Source: Massariosphaeria phaeospora
Lineage: Eukaryota; Ascomycota; Dothideomycetes; Pleosporales
Reading direction: 5' to 3'
Assembly: GCA_011032825.1 (NCBI GenBank)
Contig: JAADJZ010000016.1
Coordinates: forward strand, 806,001-870,000
DNA: 64,000 nucleotides
Positions 35,961 through 48,029 of this stretch are shown piece after piece. The translations under genes were made by a program, and so were the position numbers. A model generated the notes under the pieces. The model was not told the DNA's origin. It saw only the letters and a list, made by a program, of their open reading frames with translations, and made no database searches. Positions within the stretch are counted from its first letter, which is position 1. Each line of letters begins with the position of its first letter.

Positions 35961-37096
35961 CGTGATGACCTAGGTTGATGTGTTTGTACAACAAGGCTGT
36001 GGTAGGGAAGAAGGGTTTTATCCCCCAGGGCGTTCCCTCGTTGGCCCCCACAAGGTTCGTGACAAGTTAAACCTATCCCGAGACCAGTCCGCTAGCGAAT
36101 ACGAATTTGAAACACAAACATGCCGTGAAGTGTGACATGTAGCAATATGCGAGTCGCAAGACACCCAACGCAAACAAACGGTCACTGAAGAGAGACGGTG
36201 GAGGACTTCTTATAGAAACTCAAGATGCAGGGTGAAAAAATAGAAAAAGAGGCGCAAAACGTAGCGCAGTCCAGTTGGCCGAAGAGTGAGGCAGGGCAGG
36301 CTATGCAGGCCCGCACGGCCCAGTGTGAACTGCACTGCCTGACTCAGCCCCCACATGCATGTGCATGTTTGCCTGTGACGTGAATGGTCGACCACAAATC
36401 CACCAGATTATTCAATTATCTTAGACTCTGTCCCCGTCCTGCTAAAAATGTAACGGCTACCCAGCTCTCTTGCTTCTACAACTTCTGCTCTACACGTTAG
36501 CCTATATGCTAGATACAATAGGCTTTGTAAAGATAAATCTTTACTACTAAGCTACGACTAGAAACTACTATATAGTTAGGAAAATTAGATTCTGGAGCAA
36601 TTTTAAGGCTACAATTAAACGTATTTAATTAGTAGTATTAACAAGGTAGTCAAAATAAGGCAATCTTACAAGAGGATGTGTATTTCCTACGTTACTTGCT
36701 CTGCGGGATACAAGTTATTTAGTTAAGTAGAGTCGTCCTGTTATTGCGGTACGAAAAGAACTTCCTAGCGGACTGTGAAGACCTAGGCTTTGGCTCAGCA
36801 GGATCGAGGGAAGCCCGTCCCTACTGATCGATCCACCTATTACAAACTAACAGTGATGCAGATACTGCTAATCTGAAAGAAACGCGTCGAATTAAACAAT
36901 AATATGGAGACTGTCGTTAAGCGTAAAGTAATGTCGCCAACAGTGTATGAGGGAAGAGCCGAAACAGACTCACTCAGATGATGTGCAGGAATAGAAAAGA
37001 TACAATGCTAAGGGACTCTTGGCTATGACTAAGACGCGAAATGATGCTTTGGGCGCACAGTACAGAAGAATTATGGTCGACCTTTGTACTCGCTGC
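35961..37096. other. Intergenic region containing a dispersed-repeat copy
   Basis: No gene seen. 36496-36600 holds TATATGCTAGATACAATAGG with CTTTGTAAAG, and 36690-36750 matches the inner part of the 14.2-14.6 kb copy. The remainder is mildly AT-rich. Confidence 0.6.
36496..36750 (+). repeat. Dispersed GATACA repeat copy
   Basis: It opens TATGCTAGATACAATAGGC and continues TTTGTAAAG; its distal part (36709-36745, TATTTAGTTAAGTAGAGTCG) aligns with 14452-14490. So these two loci share at least two blocks in the same order and orientation. Confidence 0.75.
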
Positions 37097-38718
37097 CTAG
37101 TCTTTGCGCCCTTTGTCGGCATGAGTACCGTTCGCGGCACCATTTGACCTCGACGCTTTCTCGGACGATGGCTTGCTGGGGATGGTCAGACAGTTGATAC
37201 CCAGGAAGTCGCAAATGCTCGAGATGACAAGATGCGCCCATCTGCCGTACACCACGGCGGCGAAGGCGAAGTAGGCTCGCAGATACCAAAGCTCAAAGTT
37301 CGCCGAGACAGGGCCGATGGTGGTCCCAGTAATGGTGAAGTAGGGGTGGTTGATAAGTAGAGCACCTCCAATCATGGGTGCTAGCATGATCGTCCAGTAC
37401 GGGAATGGTTGCCGTGTAAGATGGGCCAGGATAATCTTGGTCGTCATTCGTCCGAAGACAAGCGACATGGTCAAGCAATAAAGCACCAGGTGGTTATCCT
37501 TCAAGATGAATGAATATGGCGATCCGAGCCATGCCGTGGTACTGGCCACGAAGATGAAAAGCGGAGTCCACTCGTAGAATAAAGGCGCGAGAGGGAGGTT
37601 TTTGGCCCGGCGTGCTCGTGCAACATTGACGATGCAGGCCGGAACATGGGCAACGAAGAATGCGCCGAGAAGAAAGGGTACCCAAAGGTCTCGGAAGGTA
37701 ATATCGGACAAATACTCCTTGAAGGATGGGAGAAAGGTAGCCAGCGGGGTGGACCAGATCTCGGGACCAAAGTAGCCCGATAGACACAAGATGGAGCAGG
37801 CAATGATTAGTCCCTCTGCAAACATTTAGCATAGGCTATCCCGAGCAGGAATCTTGGAACTTACCTGTGGGACCGTTAAAATAACCAAGATAGAGCGTGT
37901 GGGTGTGGTAGGTTTCCCAAGTGGAGAGGAACATGGGCAGTACTGGGATCAGGGCGGTGAACGCGCCAGTTTTCGTCGATCCATATCCAACGCCAGCTGT
38001 TTCCAGGAGACTTGCAAGTGTACAGTTCAGGGAGTCGATGCCGTGACTATGATCACGTCAATCAGGGTACTCCGTAGGCGCGTTGAGCAACATACTCGAA
38101 GAGTTCTCCGAGCGGACTCGACGTTCCGGTGCGGCGTGCTTGCTTGCCATCGACGTTATCCATCGTTGAGTACCTGCGTGGTCTCCCATTAGCGTGAATC
38201 GAGGGCGTGAAGAACGAGTGCGGGCTCACATCCACATGCCGAATGCGAAGCTGTAATACACCCATGATGGTGCCTAGAGCTCGAACTCAACGTCAGCCAT
38301 CGCCCGTACGCCACCTGTGTCCGTTGAAAACTCACCGGTCCAACTAGATCTGGTATGTAGAGCTCCAACACTATTACGTTCCCCAGGATGAAGAAGAATC
38401 CCAACAGGGTGACCAAGTTTGGAGCGAGCCACAACGGCAGTAGTTCGACGAAGCCATTCCACTATATCCAATGGTCAGAGTCGACGGCTGTGGTGCTCGT
38501 ACGGAGAGGGAGCGTACGTAGTGCTTGAGGATGTATCGGGAGATCAGGGACTTGTCGACGCTCGAGTATTTGTACGATTTGAGGTGCTGTAGCGCATCTT
38601 CGGAGACGCACTCGTGTTTGGCCGTTTCTACAAGAGCATGTTGTTAGCAAAGAAAGACAGAGTGTGGGGTCGTTGCACGGGGGAAGCTGAAGAAAAGGGA
38701 CGCACCTCTGCTCGGCAT
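37097..38718 (-). CDS. EPT1: Ethanolamine/choline phosphotransferase (CDP-alcohol phosphatidyltransferase)
   Basis: Multi-exon ER membrane enzyme, about 400 aa, final step of the Kennedy pathway: diacylglycerol plus CDP-ethanolamine or CDP-choline gives PE or PC. Exon 1 is MPSRE (ATG 38718); later exons give [34 protein letters not shown] and the catalytic motif. This motif, DG-x2-AR-x8-G-x3-D-x3-D, is complete once the intron near 38080 is removed: [15 protein letters not shown], then ELFDHGIDSLN. The FD aspartate is itself split by that intron. Up to ten hydrophobic spans follow; the tail is charged (ADKGRKD). Whether it prefers choline or ethanolamine cannot be told from sequence, so the symbol stands for EPT1/CPT1. 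Six or more introns. Confidence 0.9.
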
Positions 38719-39560
38719 CTTGGGTTGTGTTGCGGGCGGAGGTAGAGACATAGGGTCGCGGGAGGGGCAGTATTAATATAGAGTCGAGGGGCTGGCCATT
38801 TGACTGGAGAGGTTTGCCGGTGGGGAATTGGGGTGCAGCAAACGTTTTGACGCGACGCATGCAACGATTCGCGTGGCCTAGAATGTTTATTAGAGTACAA
38901 GGGTAATGGCTGGTCGAGTCCAAGCGTTGAGGAGCGGCCCACCGGCTGCGATGCCCTGCAGGAATATCTAGCCTTGGCGCATCCAGCCGATTCGGCACGT
39001 GAAAATACCCCACCCCTTTTAAAAACTATACAAGTTGCCTAGCTATGTTGCCAGATGTTCCTCAAGCCTACTTAGCCTATACACTCTTGTCCTATACTAC
39101 CTCTGTTTACTGTATTGCTTATTGTATGACCGATATAGTCCCAAAATCACCTATAGTGTCAAGAGGATCGTATATCAAGTCCAATCTGATTGCAAATACT
39201 AACATATGATAAGGATACTTCTGCTAACTAGCCTTCTTCACGTACTCTTACCATAGAACCTACATTTACTGCATTGCCCTATGTGTCGGATACGATAGGA
39301 TTTGCGAACACAGCATTATGCAGCCAAAACCTCCTACAATGTGAATAGTAGGTACTGTGAAGAACAATTCGATTGTAGTTGAATGCTACCCATCCCCCTA
39401 ATCTAAACACCACCGCTGTACCAAGACCAACGCTGCATGGTCCCTAAAAATATAAAGTGGTATCTCGAAATGCCGCTGAACGCCACACGGGAAACCAAAG
39501 CACCCATGATAACCAGTCTGTCTAAAAAGCCTCGCCCAGATCATGTAGTAGACCACCCCA
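38719..39560. repeat. Intergenic region with dispersed-repeat copies (39105-39350)
   Basis: No gene. At 39271-39350 the blocks GTCGGATACGATAGGATTTG and CCTCCTACAATGTGAATAG follow the repeat layout; at 39105-39180 a weaker unit ends CTATAGTGTCAAGAGGAT. Confidence 0.65.
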
Positions 39561-40839
39561 TCAAGGCCCAGGCCCGCCCTTGGGCACTTGCTTGAGGTCC
39601 GTCAAGCTCCTCATCTTCGCCGTCAACATGATGTAGCGCGCTGTCTTCGGGTCGTACACAGCCGCCACGTCGACCGTCATGCGGGCTTTAGTACCGATTA
39701 TTTCGATAAGGCCGTGCATTATAAAAGTGCCTCGCGGTGGCTGCATGTCCCTAAGAGGGTGGTATTGTTTCTGGAACGAACGGCGGAAGAAGGAGAGGTT
39801 TGGGAGGACTATGTTAATGCGTTTTGGTGCGTCTGGCGAGCTAGAGAGTGCTGGCGTTGACTCCTTCTGGGAGGACGGTGTGGGAGGAGCGGATTGTGCT
39901 TGGTGGTCATTGGTTGTTGAAGGAGCGAGGGGAGAGCCAGCTGGAGAGTTAGCGGTCGCTGCGCGTGGAGAGTGAGAACCTGTAGAGGGAGAATCAGGAA
40001 CTCCTGTGACCAACGTCCAGGGCGCTGTCGATTGAGGCTTCACATCCCAGCCCACGTATCTTTTAAGTTCCCTCCACTTCCTCGAGACCTTCACTCTAGT
40101 GTCGCCGTAGAGAGAGTTTGCGGCGGCTGTGGGGACAAGTATATTGCTCAGGCGGCGATGGTGGATTTCGTTGACTGGGCGAGTTGACCATCGCGCGGTA
40201 AGCTCCTCCGTGATCTCGATGCCTGGTCGTTCGAACTCAACAGGCGGACCGTCCGGGAATTTGGTCTCTAACCAGGCAACACCTGTGGTCATATTGACCT
40301 TACCCAGGCGAAGGCGATAGGCCGGACTTTTGCTGACAGCGTCGCGCGCCATAAAGACAAGCTCAGCTGATGCGCGTTAGCCACAACGCTCTGGCTACCC
40401 ATTCACATGGCATACCTCGTAAACGATCCATGCGTTTGCGATCTGGTGCTATGCGAATGAATTCTTGCCACTCTGGATCCGAGCCTTTGTAATATGTCTG
40501 CGGTCTTGGTCGCGAAAGGCCCGTTGGCAGAAACAACAGGACGTCTTCGTCCTCTTCGTCCTGCTCCTGTTCCTCGTCGTCATTCTTTATTTCTCCGCCA
40601 CTCGAGTCTCGCCGCTGTGGCCGGTTGGCATGGTTTTGATCCCTCTCAGCCTCCTCCTCTCCATCCAGTGCCCGTTGCAGAGCAGAGTACCCTGCAACAC
40701 AGAACGCTAGACCAACAAGTCGACTAAAGGAACATATCAGTATCCCAATTGAACTACCCCGAGAAGGCGTGGACTGACGATCGACGAAAGAACGGTTTCT
40801 TGATGCGCACACGCTGGATATGGAATGTCTCATGGCCAT
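39561..40839 (-). CDS. Conserved fungal protein of unknown function, possible N-terminal anchor
   Basis: At least two exons; the intron near 40362-40421 (GTATGC...CAG) joins RLRAELVFMARD. The start is taken at ATG 40839 (MAMRHSIS), with ATG 40833 as the alternative. Residues 30-50 (IGILICSFSRLVGLAFCVAG) could be a membrane span. However the 66 bp coding it (GTAGTT...TTGCAG) also reads as an intron, with a branch-like TACTGAT, and removal keeps the frame. Then an acidic run (EEQEQDEEDED), a conserved part with TYYKGSDPEWQEFIRIAPD, VAWLETKFPDGPPVEFERPG and VSRKWRELKRYVGWD, a Ser/Pro-rich insert, and a C-terminus with GTFIMHGLIEIIGTKARMTV. I do not recognise the family. The C-terminal beta-rich part could be lipid-binding, but this is a guess. 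Confidence 0.7.
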
Positions 40840-41213
40840 CTCTCGCCGCGGCCTGGATTATTCGAGATGTAGGCACCCGGTTGAAGAGAGAGAAATTCCT
40901 TCGCAAGACCTGTGCTTTGAACATGAGGGGTTGCCACCGCGGAGCGGTTCGATGCTATATATCGGGGGTGGTTTTATGAGTAGACATGAGTTGCAATGCC
41001 CTAATAAATGTGCGTGCAAGCAATGTAGCAGAAAGGTGAATGCGAAGGAGAGAGCCGTCGCAGGTGCAAGTGAAATGGCATGTACGACGAGCGGCGAAAC
41101 ACCGGCAGATGCCGCGCCAATTTCCCGGAGTTTGGCCGAGGCTCTGCCTGCGGACTGACGTTGGCCATCACGACTCCCGCTCCCCGACCGTCTACCCCAT
41201 CTCTGCCGCGACC
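40840..41213. promoter_or_regulatory. Bidirectional promoter region
   Basis: A 374-bp gap separates two divergent ATGs (40839 minus, 41214 plus), so it must hold both promoters and leaders. I cannot name individual sites. Confidence 0.5.
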
Positions 41214-42527
41214 ATGAAGCTCTCCTGGAGTTTTATTGCCTCTTCGCTCTATTGTTCCGCAGCTGCCTCGCAGCTCGGGCACGTCTACATCCACGATTCC
41301 GTCCCAAACGCTGCGCCCCAGTCGCCGCCATCAGTCACCCCAGAGACAGCTCGATTGATTCTCGCGGAGCGACTGGGCCTGTCGTATTTCCACTCGATCG
41401 AGAGTAGTAACGACGAGGCCATTCAACAGATAAACGCATATGGCGGAAGGCAGCCCCGACTCAGACTGCTTGGCGGAGGTGATGCAGGGAGGACTAAAGC
41501 CCAGGTGCTGATATGGGTTGACGATGTAGAAGACGTTAATGGTTAGGAGACAAGACGCCTTCTTCCAGATTCCTCAAATTGACCAAAAATAGATATCATT
41601 CAAGCCCCGTCGTCGTACTCGACCGCGTTCACTATCTCAAGTCCCCCATTGGCCCCCGATAATGATCGCCTAATCCAGGATTTTATCTTGCAGGCCGAGT
41701 CCATGCCAAAACATCCGGATCCAAAAGGACGAACATATAGCGTGGGGATCGAGGTCGAGGCTGCGCTGTCGCCGCTGCGGTTGTCTCGCACATTTAACGA
41801 CTACCTTACCATAATCCGCGCAGGCACAGCTGACAAGAGCGTTTTTCCTGATATCAAGGAGCGCATTGCCCGGATACTGGAACAGGCTTCTGCCGAGAAA
41901 GAGCAGGGCTTTGCTATAACTGTCGTCCTCATGCCGCCATCTGCTTCGCACAGCAAGCGCTCTGCACACCCTTACGGCACGTACAGCCTTTCTAATGGAA
42001 TCGCAACTCGGCGCGAGAAGACCGAAGCCCCCCTCTCCTTAGCATCATCGCAGCCCGCCACTGCACCTCAAAGCTCCAATCCCAACATATCCGATCTCGG
42101 GGATCTCACCATGACCACCGCAGCTGAAGATGATAACTTAGTGCTTGGCATACTGCCTGCCTGTTTCGAGACTCAAGAGGTGTGCGAAAAGCAGACGCGG
42201 AACTGCAGCAGCCATGGCGAATGCAAGGTTCTTCACAAGGGCTCGGCTGGCAAAGGCGAACGGAAGGACTGCTATGGCTGTGCTTGCCAGGCCACAATCC
42301 ACCATGTCGGTGAAGACAAGGGAATGGAAGGGAAGAAGAAAACTACTCATTGGGGTGGACCCGCCTGCCAGAAGAAGGACGTGTCTGTTCCATTTTTCCT
42401 CTTTGCTAGCTCCGGCATTTTTCTCGCCTTTCTGATCAGCGCTGGTATTGGAATGTTGTACACTATGGGTAGCGAGGAGCTGCCGAGTGTCATTGGTGCA
42501 GGTGTCAGTGGGCCGGTGAGGAAATAG
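41214..42527 (+). CDS. Vps3844/DUF3844 ER membrane protein
   Basis: Two exons (41214-41541, 41593-42527), 420 aa. A signal peptide (MKLSWSFIASSLYCSAAASQ) is followed by a luminal domain with SPPSVTPETARLILAERLGL. The C-terminal domain has a Cys-rich EGF-like stretch (CEKQTRNCSSHGEC, then CYGCACQAT, then CQKKDVS), immediately followed by one membrane span (VPFFLFASSGIFLAFLISAG) and a short cytosolic tail. This is the DUF3844/Vps3844 signature of fungal type I ER proteins linked to vacuolar sorting. The exact role is poorly known. The GTTAGG donor is non-optimal but keeps the frame (DVND). Confidence 0.87.
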
Positions 42528-42931
42528 GTCTCGCTTGGAATGGAAGGACGGGTAGTGGTTGTATATCTGGTGTACGAAACATTTCTTTTCTGTTCGAAGT
42601 CGGAGAAGCGTGCGTGTATCATCACATTGACTCAACTTGGTCAATACGGGTTCAGGCGTCAATAGCATTCCAAATTACATTTACAAGAAAAGCCGAAATA
42701 CCGGATGAGTAGACCTGAACTTGTTCATACAGAAGCACCTATATGCATCTCAGACGCTGAATGGGATCACCGTATCCTTTGGTCGCCAAAACACCCCAAC
42801 GCCGGCCATGCATGATCGAAGGCTTCCAGCCTCTACACCCAACTTGCTCGCATAGATACTCATGTCGAGCGGTTGTATGTCAACTGCTGTCCATTCCGAG
42901 GTCGATTCGCGAACTTTGAATCTTCTACTGC
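42528..42931. other. Convergent 3' intergenic region
   Basis: 400 bp between the ends of Vps3844 (plus) and SEC66 (minus). It contains the 3' UTRs and no recognised gene. Confidence 0.5.
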
Positions 42932-43738
42932 TCAGTTCTTACCCTTCTTCTTTTTCGCCTTGCTAGCCTTTTCCGCCGGGCCACCACTCTCCACGATCAC
43001 CGCATCGTCGTCACTTGCCGCCCGACCGCCCTTGACGCTACCAACCCCGCTGTTTTCCGTCGTGGCTGGACCCTTTACCTTCTCGTCCTCCAACTCCTGC
43101 ATGAACTCTGACTGGATCGTCGCTTTCCGCTTCTCCCACCACTCCTTTTCGGCTTGTGCTGTGGAGAGGACCTCGGCGAGGCGCTCGCGGATTTGCATGT
43201 TCTGTGCGATTTCGGACGCGGACTGGAAGATGGTTTGGCCCCAGTTGTCTGAGAATCCGTTGGCCTAGGGGTGGGTACATGTTAGATGTTTGCGCCAACG
43301 GGCGGGCATGGAGCAAACGACTCCGCGGGAGACAGTGCATACCTCGTTGACCACGTCGCGCAGTTCCTCTTCTATCTCCTTCTCCGCACGCTGGAAGCGC
43401 TGCCACAAATCGTCGCCCACGGTGCCCCTCTGCAGCAGTACCTGCAGCGCCTGCTTCGAATTCCGGATCTGCACGATGCGGTGGATGTCCTCGGTTGCGC
43501 GGCGCATGAGGGCCGCCTTCAGCACCCCATCTGGCGGATTGGGCTCATCCATGTGTAGCAGCGTGAGGTAGATGTTTCGCGGTGAGTGCGGCGGGAACCA
43601 TGGCTCGAGCGAGGCCGATTTGGCGGCTTTCCGTTTGCGGTACAGCGAGCTGAAGACTGCGAGGGAGCCGACCAGAATGGATAGGTAGGCGAAGGGGACC
43701 GCGAGCATGAGCCAGTCGACCAGGTCGAAGGGCCACAT
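42932..43738 (-). CDS. SEC66: Sec66/Sec71 subunit of the Sec62/63 ER translocation complex
   Basis: Two exons. Start MWPFDLVDW at 43738, one N-terminal membrane anchor (WLMLAVPFAYLSILVGSLAV), a basic stop-transfer (YRKRKAAK), then the conserved cytosolic domain: LEPWFPPHSPRNIYLTLLHM, LKAALMRRATEDIHRI, RGTVGDDLWQRFQRAEKEIE. The intron (GTATGC...CCCTAG) splits VNE from ANGFSDNWGQTIFQSASEI. It ends in a Lys-rich tail (KKKKGKN). About 240 aa, normal for the family. It assists post-translational protein import into the ER with Sec62, Sec63 and Sec72. Confidence 0.88.
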
Positions 43739-44239
43739 CTTGACTGTGTTTCCCTGAACGAGTGGCCCGATCCGGGAGTCGCGGGATGTTTGCTAGTAGC
43801 GGGCTGTACAACGTTGAGGGAGTAGTTGATGGCTGGCCGGCAGGACGGACGGAGGGGATTCAAAGGAGCGACAGTCTCATGTCATGGGGGCAAGAAAAGG
43901 GAAACGGGGAAACGGGCGACGGGCGCGCTGTGAAGTCAAAATTATAAGACGCCAATTCGGAATGCGATGAATGGCGCTTTGTCGTTGCCAATATCTGTCC
44001 TTAGCGGGATGGGGTTTCTCCGAGATTAGACCGGTTTTGCTGGGGTGGGCGGCGCGTCATTCGGGTTCCGCCGCCTTCGACGCAGACTGCCTTACCAATT
44101 CACCACACCACCTTTACCAGCTGCCTACCACCCTACGCGCCTGCCTTCGATCGCCTCACTTTAAAGACCTTATACCTGCAGCTACACCCCTCTCTCTACA
44201 ACCTCCAATAGCTGCACCAACTCGGATGTGTCTTCGACA
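43739..44239. promoter_or_regulatory. Bidirectional promoter region of SEC66 and NPL4
   Basis: 500 bp between divergent start codons. Pyrimidine-rich on the NPL4 side (44090-44210). Individual sites not identified. Confidence 0.5.
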
Positions 44240-46290
44240 ATGATACTCCGCTTCGTTAGCAAAGAGGGCCAGTTCCGGCTCACGGTCGAGCCCTCAACCA
44301 CCTTTCTCGAAATCCTGCCCCAGATAGCTGAGAAGCTTCCCAAGGACGCCGACCTCCAGAGCGTCACCGTCAGCAACCGCCCGGAAGGAGGGGATTCGCG
44401 GAAGATCAGCTCGTTGAAAGGCGTGTCGTTCAAGCAGGTTGGCTTAACGTGAGTAGATTGTCTCATTCTCCACCCATAGCTAACGTCGTGCAAGTCACGG
44501 TGCCCAGTTATTCATCGCCTTCGACGAGCAGTCTTCAACTTCCAACGGCCATGCCACAGCTCCACAAGGCGCCGTCCGACTGAACGGTCGCGCTGTCTCG
44601 CCCTCGGAAGCTCCATCGGTACCTCTCGGCTCCCCTACGCAGCTCATAAAAAACCCTTGGGATGTGGTCAAGCAGTCGCAGCTCGATGACAAGTTAGATA
44701 AGCTTAATGGCAAGATTTCGCGGAAGCGAGATCAGAAGATGTGCAGACATGGTCCCAAGGGCATGTGTGACTACTGCATGCCGCTAGAACCGTATTCCAA
44801 GGAGTATCTCGCGGAGAAGAAGATCAAACATCTCTCGTTTCACTCGTATCTACGCAAGCTCAACGCGGGGAAGAACAAGCCGGAGAGCGGGACTTCCTAC
44901 ATGCCACCCTTGACCGAGCCGTACTTTCGCGTGCGACCTGATTGTCCCTCGGGCCACAAACCGTTTCCGGAGGGCATCTGCACGAAATGCCAGCCCAGCG
45001 CCATCTCGCTCCAACAGCAAGAATTCCGGATGGTGGACCACGTCGAGTTCGCATCCATTGGTGTTGTGGATGACCTGATCAACTTTTGGCGAAATACTGG
45101 CTGTCAGCGACTGGGATTCCTCTATGGTCGATATGAGGAGTACGCAGAGGTGCCTTTGGGAACAAAGGCGGTTGTGGAGGCGATATACGAACCACCGCAG
45201 GTGAACGAAGCGGACGGTATCTCCTTGGGTGAATGGGAGAACGAGAAAGAGATCGACCAGCTTGCACGGCATTGCGGGCTGCAAAAGGTTGGTGTCATTT
45301 TTACAGATCTTCTAGACGCAGACAAGGGAGATGGCTCCGTTATCTGCAAACGACACATCGACTCTTACTTCCTCTCGTCGCTTGAGATAGTATTCGCGGC
45401 GCGATACCAATCAAAAACACCGCGCCCTACCAAGTGGAGCGAGACTGGCAGATTCGGATCTAACTTTGTAACCTGTGTAGTGAGCGGCGATGACCAGGGT
45501 TCTATTGCTATTTCGTCCTATCAAGCATCAAACGCCACCGTCGAAATGGTCCGAGCGGACATCATCGAGCCATCAGCGGAGCCTTCGGTCATGCTCGTAC
45601 AATCAGAGGACGACAATGAATCGCTGAACCGGGCGCGATACATCCCGGAAGTCTTCTACCGGAGAATCAACGAATATGGCGCCAATGTTCAGGAAAATGC
45701 CAAGCCATCGTTTCCTGTCGAGTATCTTCTCGTCACTTTGACCCACGGATTCCCGAATAATCCCAAACCTCTCTTTACCGGACCGAAGTTTTCCATCGAG
45801 AACCGCGGGATCATGGGCGAAATTCAAGAAGTGGGCCCGTTGGCCAAAGCTCTCAACGCACGCGCGAATGGTGTGGCTCTCAACACCACAAGCGGGCTCG
45901 ATGCCATCTCAAATTTCCATCTTCTCTCTTTCATCCATGGATTAGGCATTCTCGCAAAGGTATGTTGCAATGTGTTGAGTCATGTAAGGCTAGAGGAGCT
46001 AACAAACAACCTAGGACGAAGAAACGCTCCTCTGCAAAGTCGCGTCCGAGCACGATTTATCAGACGGCTTCCAGCTGCAGCACACAGACGGCTGGGCAAC
46101 GTTGTTGACCGTCCTCAAAGAATCTGGTGAGCGCCCCCCGAAACGTTCCTTCACCTCTTCTTCTTCGTACTCGGCCAGGGGGGATGCTCGTCCAGGGCAT
46201 CACCTAAACCGAAACCCGTCTCATGGCTCCGACTCCGATTCAATGCAGTTGGCTAAGAGGGTCAAGGGGGTTAGCTTGAAGGGAAAGTAG
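44240..46290 (+). CDS. NPL4: Npl4, Cdc48-Ufd1-Npl4 ubiquitin adaptor
   Basis: Three exons (44240-44448, 44495-45959, 46015-46290), 649 aa. Start [18 protein letters not shown] is the ubiquitin-like UBX fold that docks on Cdc48. The zinc-finger region has [19 protein letters not shown] and [19 protein letters not shown]. The MPN-like domain begins at [11 protein letters not shown] and [10 protein letters not shown]; the C-terminal domain includes [20 protein letters not shown] and [15 protein letters not shown]. With Ufd1 it delivers ubiquitylated clients to Cdc48/p97 in ERAD and chromatin extraction. Length and order are standard; there are no lesions. The Ser-rich tail (46140-46280) is species-specific. 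The ATG at 44240 matches the conserved N-terminus. Confidence 0.95.
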
Positions 46291-46716
46291 AATCTTCCCA
46301 AAAGCCCCTTGCTTGTAGATTCCTGACGATCGGCACCCGAGCATCAATTATCTGGCAGACTTTGCTGCTGCACGGGGCACTCCGACGGCGATGCGATGCA
46401 TGTGGTATGGCTATGGATGCATGGATCGGCGTTAGACAGTGCGTGGGCTGAGTCTGCACCTGGCGCAAGTTAGTCTCTGGGCTCCGCGGCGAATTAAACA
46501 GAAAAAGATTAGCATAGCGTCTCCAATTGACAAGCGCAATAAACGATGCACGTTCAGGACATGTGTGTGAACATAGTGGTAGTTGTGCTAGTGAATGGTG
46601 TGGCCCGTGCGAGAGACGTGTGATAGCGTGGTTTGTCGCGACGCGTCGTGCACTTTAGCACTCTACAACCCGCCTCGCGAAACTTCGCACTCTCAACCCC
46701 TCCCACCACTCACTAC

Positions 46717-48029
46717 ATGGCGGATTTTTTCAACATAAAGGCACGCCAAGTTGCTGCTGCGCAAGCCAGCTCTTCGAAGACGCCCACCACCGCGAAACAA
46801 GAGTCGAATCGGCTGCAGCCATGGGTCGAGAAATAGTGCGGCTTTCAACTACCTCTACGAGTAACCTTTACTTACAGTTTCATAGCCGGCCCAAAACACT
46901 CTCCGAAGTCGCCGCACAAGACAACACCATCCAAATCTTGTCTCGCACTCTCCAATCTACGAATCTCCCGCACATGCTCTTCTACGGTCCGCCTGGCACC
47001 GGAAAGACGTCCACGATCCTCGCCCTCGCAAAACAACTCTACGGCCCCGAACTGTTCAAGTCGCGCGTCCTCGAACTGAATGCCTCAGACGAGCGCGGCA
47101 TATCTATTGTGCGGGCCAAGGTCAAGGACTTCGCGCGGCAACAGCTCAGCACGGCGCCGACCTACAACCTCATGGTCGAGGACAAAGAGGCTGAAGGCGG
47201 GATGAAGCAGGTCCGGTACCGAGACAAGTATCCGTGTCCGCCGTTTAAAATCATCGTACTGGACGAGGCGGACAGCATGACGCAGGATGCGCAGTCGGCG
47301 CTACGACGCACCATGGAAACGTACTCGAGAATGACGCGCTTCTGCCTGGTATGCAACTACGTGACGCGCATCATCGACCCGCTTGCGAGTCGGTGCTCGA
47401 AGTTCCGCTTCAAGAGCTTGGACCAAGGGAATGCAGTGAAGCGTGTGCAGGACATTGCGCGGCTGGAGGGTGTGAAGATGGGGCGCGGTGTGAGCGAGGA
47501 GCTGGTCAGGGTTGCAGAAGGCGATCTGCGCAAGGCGATCACATTCCTCCAATCCGCGGCACGCCTCGTCAACTCAACACAAAAGGACTCGACCAGGAAA
47601 AAGAGCCGCGTCATCGAAGACGACGAAGACGACGACGCCGCCGACGACATGGACATCGACACCGACGCGGCAACCCCATCCGCATCCACCGTGTCCATGC
47701 GCACGATACAGGAAATTGCCGGCGTCATCCCGCTCAATACACTGGATATCCTCGACACGGCCATCTTCCCGCAAAACTCGAAGAAGGTCCAGTACGAGAA
47801 GATCGCCAAGGTGGTGCAGAACATGGTTGCAGAGGGCTGGAGCGCGGCGCAGACGGTCGGCCAGCTGTACGAGCGCGTCATGTTTGATGAGCGGGTTGGC
47901 GATCTGGAGAAGATGCGCATTGCGGCTGTGTTCTCGGAGACGGATAAGCGGCTTGTGGATGGCGCGGATGAACATCTTGCGGTGCTGGATTTGGGGCTGA
48001 AGATTAGTGGCGTACTGTGTCAGGGCTAG
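46717..48029 (+). CDS. RFC2: Replication factor C subunit 2 (yeast Rfc2 / human RFC4)
   Basis: Two exons (46717-46835 and 46886-48029), 420 aa; the acceptor CATAG at 46885 restores [12 protein letters not shown], the RFC box. A PIP-like start ([10 protein letters not shown]), Walker [24 protein letters not shown], Walker [31 protein letters not shown] and sensor/[14 protein letters not shown] are all present. An acidic insert ([17 protein letters not shown]) separates the ATPase lid from the C-terminal collar domain. The protein is part of the clamp loader that opens PCNA at primer ends. [12 protein letters not shown] and the [10 protein letters not shown] context fit Rfc2 rather than Rfc3 or Rfc4. 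Confidence 0.95.

Noticed and set aside
47351..47887. Arg/His-rich open frame over RFC2
   Set aside because: Out-of-frame shadow of the RFC2 coding exon.
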